Source: Zygnema circumcarinatum
Lineage: Eukaryota; Streptophyta; Zygnematophyceae; Zygnematales; Zygnemataceae
Direction of reading: 5' to 3'
NCBI GenBank assembly: GCA_037447605.1
Contig: CM074804.1
Location: 773,919 to 837,918, forward strand
Length of the DNA stretch: 64,000 nucleotides
Within the stretch, counting starts at the first letter, position 1; each line of letters begins with the position of its first letter. Of this stretch, positions 55,819-64,000 are shown in pieces. A program made the position numbers and the translations under genes. The notes beneath the pieces were generated by a model. The model saw only the letters and a program-made list of their open reading frames with translations. It had not been told where the DNA came from and made no database searches.

Positions 55819-58678
55819 GCAGGTCTACCGAGGTTGAACATCGCCATTCCAAGCCCAGTTTTCGCTACAATGTCGACCGAATACTTCAGAATCTTGGGGT
55901 ATCCAAAGTCAGCCCTGTTTCTATGCAACCCTCGGTAAGTCAGGCAACACAGACGATTCTGTAAAACATGCGACATGGAACTGTCAGGGCACCCTAATCT
56001 CTTCTTGGCATAGAACCCTAATTTCTCCTAAGTGAGGTTTCTTCTCTCACCCGAATGATAGCAGGGAGTAAGCCACTCCCGCAAAGCCCGACCACAACAT
56101 CACATTTCTGAGAAGCTTCCTCCCCAAAAGCAGAAGAATCATCCTCCCCATTTTCCGCTCCTCCGCTTTGCTCATGTCTTTTCTCGGAACCATCTCAGAA
56201 ACTTCCTGCCTTCTGACTTCATCCTTGACTGCTTCGCTCTCTTCTCCATTTACATGAGATGTATGAATACTGTCGTTACGATCATTAATGATACCACTCT
56301 CATGGTTATTATTATAATTAATATCGATATTAAAAGTAACAGAATTCTCACTAGTAGTAGCTTTATTGATACTATCTATGGATTTCTCCGGCTCTGCCTC
56401 CTCCATCACTACGAGGTTTGCTTCTGTTCCTTTACCCGCGCAGTCGGAAAAGTTTTCTCTGCCCCCATTTTGCTGCCCCAACTCGGAACTTGGGTTTTTC
56501 CCCTCATCCAAAACGAGTTGCAAAGTGTTTCGCTCCATCGTCATGGCTCGAAAACTTTCTTCGCGAGCTGCCCGAAACTCAAGAAAAATTGAGATGGCTA
56601 TGAACCAGACTGCAATCTAGATTCACGGAAAGAACAGCAAAAAACAATAGAGCATCTTGAAAAAAATTACGATCCAAACCATCATAACAAGATGGTCCAT
56701 CTGAAACAAAAGTTCTTCTCAAACTACGAGAATTCTTCAAAGAAAGTAAAAAAGAATGCGAGAGCTAAACATTACAGAACTGTGACGTTTAGTTTTAGTT
56801 TTAGTTTTTTTGGTTTATTATTGTTATACAGAATTTAGTTCTAAGCATAGGAGTTTCCATGCTTACCTGAACCACTACTAGCTGAGCCATAAGCTCTTCC
56901 GCATGTCGGCCATACATGGACCCCAGCACGGGAATACCTGCTTCCCCCCTAATGAAAAAACTTCAAGCACTTCAAAACCAGGCGATGCAAGTAGCATTCT
57001 AAGTCTCTTTAAAAAAACAATATGGTCAATAGAAACAGAAAATTCGGACTTTTTAACTCCACATTCAGAATCTACCTGCTCCTCAACAAGCCAATGATTG
57101 GTTTAGAAAATTTGTATTGTGGTGCTACTATTAGGCTGCCGCTGTCCTAGTCTTCCAATGAAGTGGTACGAAACTCGGAGAAGGATAAAGACAGGACATT
57201 TGAAGTTGGAAGAAGTTCAACGCCCAATAATGAGAGTAAGGGGAAAAGCAGGACAAGTCAGAAAGTCCTAAGGAAAGGTTTCAAATGGTGGTAACTGCAG
57301 ACTGACCAATAATGAGAGTGTTGGGAAGAGCGGAAACCATGAAGCTTGTAAGCGCCCAATCAGATGCCCAACTGAGAGAGCGATTTCGAGGTCTTAAAAA
57401 TAGAGCCCATAAGCAGAGAGCCACAAGCACCACGATTTTGGTCGCAGAATCTGCCGCCAAAAGGTGGCCATTAATGTGGTACAAATCAGTCGTTGCAATG
57501 ATCTGATGGAAAAACCGTAGACGTGTGTGAGAGAACGGGAAGAGAGGGCGAGAGAGAAGAGGAGACGAGAGAGCGATAGACAGGGTGGGGAGAGCCAAAG
57601 AGAAAGAGAGAGAGAGAGCGCGAGAGAAAAGGGGAGGGGAAAGGGGAAAAACTGACGCGGGTGCATCCGGGTTTACAAGTGTCCGCCTACAGAATGCATT
57701 AAGGAAAGGGTAAAAGGTGCAAACTATAGCAGAAATGTCAGCCTCATGATATCTAGAATCGCTTCCATAAACGCAAGACTTAGTGTCTTATTTGTAGTTG
57801 AAAGACTGATGAAAAACAAACAAGTGGCGCTAGAGCTTCTTAGTCTGGAGTATTGAAGAGGACACCCACAGAAGTGGGGAATTCTCCTAGTGGTCTTGTA
57901 CAATAGGCTGTATCATCTCAACAGAAAATGGAACATTAAGTATCTCCAAGCGTTGCATATTTTCGCTTGGGCCTAACTTTCATCCAAGTTAAGGGACTAA
58001 TTTGTGAATTGCTGTGTAAATTTATAAGGCTTTAGTATCGACCCAATAAAACGTCTGCGGGTGTGTGAGAGTGAAATAGGGAAAGGAAAGGAAGACAGGG
58101 GAGCCCAGAAGGTGAGAGGGTTAGAGAAGGAAAGGGAGAGAAGAGAGGAATGGAAAAAGGGAAGGGAGGAGGCAGGAAAAGTATGGAAGAAAGAGATGCT
58201 ACTAACACAGAGTGTGGGGATGTCTTTAGAAGCTGCTAAGGATGCGTAGTGCATCCTAATGTGTTTAGCAAAAAGAAATTTTACAAAAGTTTAATAAACT
58301 CTTTTTCAAGGACAATTGCTTTTGGGTTTTCTTCCGACATACTCATCCTCAGCTTCGACCAGCTCTTTCAATTTTTCCCGGCCCATGTCATTTACTTCCC
58401 CCACCCACATACTCACCATATCTGGGGCTTTCTCCTACCGTGATGAACCTCCCACTCCTTTGCCTTAATTTTATCCTTTGAGTTACTTCGAGAAAACCAC
58501 ATACCTGGAAGTTAAGAAAGGGCACGGCGAAGAGTGAGACATAGCGGCCCACAGCTGCGCACTGCTCTTCCGAGAAGACGCCCCAAAAGCGGACAGCGCA
58601 GAACCCGAGCGCCATGGCCAGGTACAGCGGAACCATGGCGCTCGCCACTCTGTAGATGTCGTCCCCTCCAATCGCCAT
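54693..58678 (-). CDS. PIN-family auxin efflux carrier
   Basis: Eight exons on the minus strand: 58678..58505, 57502..57307, 56937..56867, 56616..56051, 55920..55829, 55649..55492, 55303..55227, 54759..54693. They total 1401 nt (466 aa), phases matched. PIN proteins export indole-3-acetic acid and set the direction of auxin flow. The N-terminal membrane half has [50 protein letters not shown] and QLVVVQ. The C-terminal half has [54 protein letters not shown], and the last helix [20 protein letters not shown] in a tiny last exon. Both proline crossover sites of the bile acid/auxin carrier fold are present. The hydrophilic loop is about 140 residues, acidic and Asn-rich, shorter than in canonical long-loop PINs but longer than in PIN5/PIN8. 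The whole loop lies in exon 4. Confidence 0.94.
55110..55180. repeat. CT-rich tract in the last PIN intron
   Basis: CTCCCC/CTCTCT low-complexity sequence between PIN exons 7 and 8. Confidence 0.85.
55763..55820. repeat. (GA)n microsatellite in a PIN intron
   Basis: About 25 GA units just beyond the donor of PIN exon 5. Confidence 0.92.
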
Positions 58679-60047
58679 GGCGGGTGTGGATGCTTCGCTT
58701 TCTTATTTGGGGATGTTCAGGAACGAAATTGGGGAGGAGAGTGCCGCAGGAGGGTGACGAAGGTCGTCATGGCAGAGAGGGAGAGGGCGGGAGCGGGTGA
58801 GGGAGAGAGAGGAGAGCGACATTCTTTGGTTCCTACCGTATGCTGTCATGCTGTACAGTACCTGGCTGTATCCCCTTTTCGGACGGTGCACGTTTTTGAA
58901 GTCCCAACTTCCCTCCCTGGAAATTATGGTACAGTATTACGGATACATTCAGCAAAGATATGATTTTCAATGGTGCTGCATGCGCCGGCGTCTCGACTCT
59001 TAAGTCGGGCACCTTCTACGCGGAGCTTCAAATTGCTCAGTACATCACTTCCGTGGATTGAAAGGCTATCACTATATCAAAGGTGCTGCCCTTGTGTTAA
59101 GTTAATCATTTTCAGTATGCTCATGGACTCGTTGTTCATAGCAAGTACATGTTCCACGTCGCCCATGCATGTACTTGATGTTATTCATGTTTCATGTCCT
59201 ACTGCATGGGTAATCGCCAAGCCACCGCCCTTCAAGTTTTGAAAAAACCCATTGCAATGCTTTGTGCTAACAACATAACCAACAAATTGACAACTTTCTA
59301 TCACGTAAAGCAAGCGCTTATCATCCTTCTGTTCCACTTTGTATACAACACGGCAAAAACTTGTGAGCACCACATGGAGCACCCTCAGCTGCTGGACCCA
59401 TGTACAATTGACCTGATGGATGTACCTCCTCGTGGTTTCAGACCTGTCCTCTCCTCACCTCTCCCTTCCTACTCTCACCTACACAGATCTATGGCCTGAG
59501 GCTCCTTCAAAGCCCAAACGCAGAGGCTGAACTCTGAAGCCATGAGCTACACTTCATCTTCTCAAGAAATAACTTCACAAAGAAAGAATCTGTGGCCCTG
59601 ACTACTGCATGTAGCGAGTGGAACTTTTCCACGAAAATTCGCAACCAAGTCCTCTTCGGCTCCTTGGGAATGTCGGAGATAAGAAAAGAAAGAAAAAGGA
59701 AACTTTATTCATTTCTGGGCTGTTCAGCCGGTAGAGAGGGTGTAGGACCAGAAGCTCTCTGAGCCGGGAGTTGTGAAAAGGCTCCCCCTTGAAATAGACC
59801 CTCTATTAGCTTCCATAGGGGGAGAAGAGGCACACATGGATCCTGGATTTGGGTTAGCTGTAACTTCCCAATCCGAATTCTGCCATTGTGAAGGCCTGCA
59901 ACTCCCACATATATAGCCCAGGATTTAGTTCACGCTGAACTGGACTGAACGTATGGAACCACCTACATAGAAAACGATGTTCTTCTACCAGCAACTGTCC
60001 TACAGTGTTGCTCTCTCACATGGAGCTTTGTGTTATGCATATGAGAC
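58679..60047. other. PIN upstream region and NST1-like 3' flank
   Basis: About 1.4 kb with no convincing gene. A purine-rich stretch at 58755-58815 may belong to the PIN 5' UTR. A frame near 59194-59370 faintly recalls a Ty1/copia RNase H segment (KKPIAMLCANN... FHFVYN), too weakly to call. The rest is unremarkable. Confidence 0.45.
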
Positions 60048-63000
60048 TCACCACCTTTGAACCTCGCGATGTTCGAGAATGTTCTGAGAGTGTGTTGGAT
60101 AGTTTGGTCGCAGCGCCTCCTCCATCGCCCTCCCTCTTGCTCCAGGTGGTAGGTCCATGCTGTTCTGTGTGCTGCTCTCCCCAGTCGCATTACGAGAACA
60201 ATAAGAAAATGAGCGGTCCTTCATGTTCTCAACTCTTAGAAAAACTCTCTTAACCCACATTAAGGACCTGAATCTGATTCTGTCAGCTACCTTCAAAAGA
60301 GGGAATACATGTGGGAAGAAGCAACTTGTTACATATGTATAATTTGTGCGTTTCATAAATTATAGCAAATGTGGTTTAAATAAGCACCCTATTAATCACA
60401 TGCAAGGCTGAAACTATCTCCATTTCACGACAACGAAAAACTCATCAACACAACCGTTAGAAAGGAGATGTCCTGACCTCAACCACTTGTTGACGGCAGA
60501 ACTTTCGTAGGAATGTCCGTCCATAGTAACTCCAAAGTCATGCAAAACCTCAGGCTTTCTGTAAGCTGTGAACTCCGGATATGGCGATTGCATGCTTTCG
60601 GAACCATCCCAAAACGCAGCACTTGTGTGAAGGGGCCCCTGACTCCACTCCCCCATGCTCCACTCATCTGCTAAATACCTTGTGTCCTGCTTAGGGCTCA
60701 AAAAGGTGGGATAAGTCGAGGTAGCTGAGGGAGCGAGAGGAAAGGAGGGGGGTACTGGTGGGAGGGTGGTCGCACGCCATTGGCTGTGCTGGTCAAACGG
60801 ATCTGACGAGAGGCTGGGAGGGAAATATCCCACTTGTGGGAGAAAAGTTTCCATGTTCTGAATGGGGTCAATATCCTGCATAGCACTTGCGGAAGTTGCG
60901 TTGAGAGTGGTTGATTTGAGAGCTTCTAGGTTTAGTTCAGGAGCTTTCCACATCTCCCATTTGGAGGGGATTGTTGCCACCTCCCCTGTGGGTTCTGACA
61001 GAATGGAGGTTCCTTCCAGACAGACATCTGTTGAAGAAGATCCCAACGATGCTTTATCTGTCGCAGAAAGGATGATGTCTACAGTGGAGCGAGGAGAGGC
61101 TGTCGAGGATTGGAATGCAGACTCAAGTGATTGCTCCTGTTCTGAATGGTAAGCGATTGGTTGAGGAGGGATGGAGGGATTGATATACATGGCACTTGAA
61201 GTGCCCAGGGGAGTGGGTGCGGGAGACCTAGAGGTGGGCTGTAGGTTCTGAGAGTCTTCTTGTGTAGGGATGGAGTAAACTGCTTTGGGAAAGCGACCTT
61301 CACTTGGGCCAAACATGGAGGGAGAGGGGGAAGGGGAGGTCTCGCAGGGTAATTTGTCGGAGAGGGAGGAAGGTAGAGTGTGCTGATAAAGAGGAACCTG
61401 AAGAGAGAACAGAGAACAGAGAATGACAACACGTGGACAAGGAAGATCAAAAATTTGACCAGATAAGGTCATCAATGACACAGAAAACTATACAGTTTCT
61501 AGGTACTTTGATGCATTAGCACGTGCTGCTCTACAGTTTGGAGTCTTTCTGACATAGAGATCATGTTAGATTGCGTATGACCTCTCTGTCCTTGGGAGAA
61601 ATGCCATGTCTCCCACAGCAAGTTTGACAATCTGCATCTCATAGCCCTTCTTGGGTTTTCAAGGATTCCGGGGGTTTTCTATACTTAGCTACTCATCCTG
61701 TCTAGATCAAGGTGAACATATAGAATGAGTCCCCTAAACCTAAGCCTATCCTTAAAAACTGACTAGTTCCTTAGCCTGCAAAAGCAGATTAGCAGGGAAG
61801 CAAAACACCGCATCTCTAGAATAACTTCACGTGCTAGCTTGATCAGAAAATCTGCTGAATACAGTCACAGGAGCTTTAACCAATGACGAAGGCAATCCTT
61901 CTTTCCCTGGCCTTGTAAACTCTACAAATGGTTGAAAATGTTGCCATTCTCAAGTTATTTCCATGAATTGGACAATTATGAGGGCTTTCAATGCATGACT
62001 AGCCTGCACTGCCAAAAAGTGACTGCTCCACTTTCACCGTTTCTGTATGTCTTAAGTGATCCATGGAATCCCATGTCTTTCTAACCTGATATCAACAAAC
62101 CCATATGAGGTTTAAGGAATGAAATATCACAAGAAACTATATCCTACTAGCATTAGCCCACTTACCGTCGTGCATGAATCCTCTTCCGTTGTCAAACTGT
62201 TGCTATGATCCAATCCATTCGCCATGCTCTGCAAGGTTTTGAGGCTCCCTTTCCGACCAGCCTCACTCTGCTCCTCAGGCACCAGCGAATGTAATTCTTG
62301 AGCCGAAACACCGTTGGCAGTATGATTTTTCTCAGAACTTGATGTCAAAACTTCATTTCCTGGCACCACAGGCTTCCACACATTAGTTATAGGATTTGTC
62401 GCCCAAGCAGACGCTGGTCGAACCCAAGCGGACGTGCCACTTATCGCGCTGCCAGTGGCTGTAGTTTTAACATTTGCATTAGCACTTGTGGCGGGAGGTC
62501 GGCTACTCTTTACGGTGGAAACAGCTGCTCTCCCACTCCCACAAGTGGGCACTCGAGCTTGTCCAATGGAGCCACCTTTCAAATTGCAGCCAGTTGGAGT
62601 TCCTGGAAATTTTGTAGGTGGTAAGGAACTCCCTTTAGCCACTGTTGGCACTACCGGAGTTGCCGTTCTTCCATTCTGTTTACTTCGTAAAGTCACTCCC
62701 TTTGCTGCTGCTTGGCCTGCTCCTACCTCTCCAAAATCTTGTCCAGGCTTAGGGCTAAGGGCCACTCCAGCACTAGGGGCAGGTCTCTTCAGCTCAGTTT
62801 TCTTCCCCTCCCCTTCCAAACTCCGCTTCTCCCCTCTCCTCTCCGTTTCGCTTCTATCTCTCTCCTTCAATGCCTGTCTTCTCTCCGGCTCCTTCACCTT
62901 CTTCGCCTCCCTCTTCTTCTCAACTACTCCCCCTCGCTGATTCTCCCTCCGCTCGTCCTCCGCATCTCTCGCACGCCGCCTCTCCTCAACCAACCTCGCT

Positions 63001-63704
63001 ACCTCCTCCCGCTGCCTCCTCTCCTCCGCCTCCCTCTGCTCCCTTTCCAGCCTCGCCACCCTCCTTTCCTCCGCCTTCCTTCTCGCCCTTTCTACCCTCC
63101 CACCCCCTCCCTCCTCCTTTTGCTGCCCCTTCTGCCCCCTCCCATCCTCTCCCCCCTCTCTTCCCCCCTTCCTCCACCATCCCCACACTTGACAAACGTA
63201 TCCACACACCACCTCCTTAGCCCTAAAAATCCGTGGCGCCTTCTGAGCCAGCTGCTGCCAGTCTATTGGCCACCCCTTTCCCCCCTGCACCACCTTCCCT
63301 GCAGTGTCCAAAACCGGCCTCCTCGAAGCATGTCCGCATGCATAGCACGTGTACTTCCCGTCGGGGGGAGCCTGTTCCCTGTACGCCACGTGGCAGTTTC
63401 TGCACCTTCTAGTCGCTTCTTTGCGGAGCTTTGCAGCCTGATGTGCTTGTATCCTGCGTTGTTCCCGTAGCTCCGCTGCCCTGTGAGTGCGCCACGTGTG
63501 CAGACGCGGCATGGCGAGCTCGTACCAGGCGAGGGAGAGGAGGAGGACGGCTGCGCAGGCGACACGTGGCGAGGTGACTTCAAAGCGCCAGCCTGGGGGG
63601 AGGAGCTGGGAGAGAGCCCATAGGAGAAGGAGAGGGAGAACAAGAGCAGGCAGCATGAGGGAGACGCGGAGAGAGCCTCGGGAGGCCGCACAGAGGACGC
63701 ACAT
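60048..63704 (-). CDS. NST1-like membrane protein with C-terminal U-box-like segment
   Basis: Three exons on the minus strand: 63704..62166, 61397..60478 and, less surely, 60171..60048. They total 2583 nt (860 aa). N-terminus as in plant 'stress response NST1-like' proteins: MCVLC start, two membrane segments (about 15-35 and 46-63), FEVTSPR, then a zinc-ribbon pair CRNC (101-104) and CYAC (120-123). A Lys/Arg/Glu-rich coiled coil (EERRVARLEREQREAEERR..., EEVARLVEERRRARD) and a long Ser/Pro/Thr-rich disordered region follow. Residues ~785-820 read as a U-box: PEVLHDFGVTMDGHSYESSA then VNKWL. Exon 3 supplies ALRPNYPTHSQNI at the usual distance. If real, the U-box would make this a membrane-anchored E3 ubiquitin ligase. 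The usual DPV is DFGV here. The ATG at 63704 is chosen because MCVLC is conserved; an in-frame upstream start at 63833 is less likely. Function of NST1-like proteins in plants is unknown. Confidence 0.8.
60475..60590 (-). other. U-box-like domain, N-terminal half
   Basis: Part of the NST1-like gene, exon 2. The peptide keeps the U-box signature V-x-M-D-G-H-S-Y-E-x-x-A-V-x-K-W-L, with the central G-H-[ST]-Y-E and the W-L. The expected start CPI-T is replaced by SPYPEFTAYRK. The exon ends in phase 2 at a GAG|GTCAGG donor directly after WL. Confidence 0.6.
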
Positions 63705-64000
63705 TGAGCTCTCTCCCTCCCCCGCGTCTCTTCTTGCCCCCTCCGCCTCCTTTCCTTGGCTCCCCCACTCTCTCTCACACACACACTCTTCCTCCCTATC
63801 TCTCTTCGCCTCTCTCTCCTCCCACTTCCTCACTTCTCCCTCTCCCTCTCCCTCTCCTTCTACCTCTCCCTCTCCCTCCCCTTCTCCCTCTCCCTCTCCC
63901 TCTCCCTCTCCCTCTCCCTCTCCGTCTCCCTCTCCGTCTCCCTCTCCGTCTCCCTCTCCCTCTCCCTCTCCCTCTCCCTCTCCCTCTCCCTCTCCCTCTC
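63705..64000. other. NST1-like upstream region with (CTCTCC)n repeat
   Basis: The 5' flank is CT-rich, and from about 63836 to the window edge it is an almost pure CTCTCC microsatellite with a few CGTCTC variants. It is the same motif, on the opposite strand, as the GAGAGG repeat at 488-572. Confidence 0.85.

Noticed and set aside
59194-59499. Possible Ty1/copia RNase H relic (KKPIAMLCANN... FHFVYN)
   Set aside because: The similarity is limited to a few positions and no neighbouring reverse transcriptase, integrase or LTRs are visible.
62434-63470. Long plus-strand Pro/Ser/Leu-rich frames opposite the NST1-like gene
   Set aside because: They are antisense shadows of the charged coiled-coil coding region in exon 1.
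1-64000. tRNA, rRNA, snRNA and other structural RNA genes
   Set aside because: I looked for tRNA-like box A/B pairs and long conserved RNA blocks and saw none, though a covariance-model scan would be needed to exclude small RNAs.

Overview
The window is nuclear DNA of a photosynthetic streptophyte, either a charophyte alga or an early-diverging land plant. Evidence: nine of ten protein genes contain GT-AG introns that could be phased exon by exon, and the products include a PIN auxin carrier, a plastid HSP90, a plastid-type Cu(I)-ATPase (PAA1/HMA6), a VAD1-like GRAM-VASt protein and a SURNod19 protein. I cannot name the genus. Abundant (GAGAGG)n/(CTCTCC)n and (GA)n microsatellites, short exons and introns of about 0.1-1 kb are typical of the whole window.

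Layout, left to right. SURNod19 (minus, cut by the left edge) is divergent from RFC1 (plus, 14 exons). RFC1 converges on CTU1/NCS6 (minus, 10 exons). CTU1 is divergent from a NUDT9/NUDT22-type Nudix hydrolase (plus, 7 exons), which converges on the plastid HSP90 (minus, 20 exons). Next come a class VIII-like bHLH factor (minus, 3 exons), a gene-free repeat-rich block at about 30.8-35.6 kb, a VAD1-like GRAM-VASt membrane protein (minus, 16 exons), PAA1/HMA6 (minus, 19 exons), a small Tim17-family protein (plus, 5 exons, divergent from PAA1), a PIN carrier (minus, 8 exons), and an NST1-like membrane protein that appears to end in a U-box (minus, 3 exons, against the right edge). For nine genes the exon lengths add up to an open frame with matched splice phases; SURNod19 is the exception.

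Functionally this is a housekeeping-rich segment rather than one pathway: DNA replication (RFC1), tRNA thiolation (CTU1), nucleotide-sugar hydrolysis (Nudix), plastid protein folding and copper supply (HSP90C, PAA1), an inner-membrane Tim17-family protein, sterol/lipid contact-site biology (VAD1-like), auxin efflux (PIN) and a candidate membrane-bound E3 ligase. Divergent pairs share compact upstream regions.

The most unusual points are: the U-box-like C-terminus on an NST1-like protein; an RFC1 with no recognisable BRCT domain; a block of paired direct repeats, 104-bp and ~78-bp tandem repeats and three poly(A)-palindrome-poly(T) hairpins; a fold-back element carrying two G-boxes upstream of HSP90C; and strong enrichment of CACGTGGC in promoters and exons alike.
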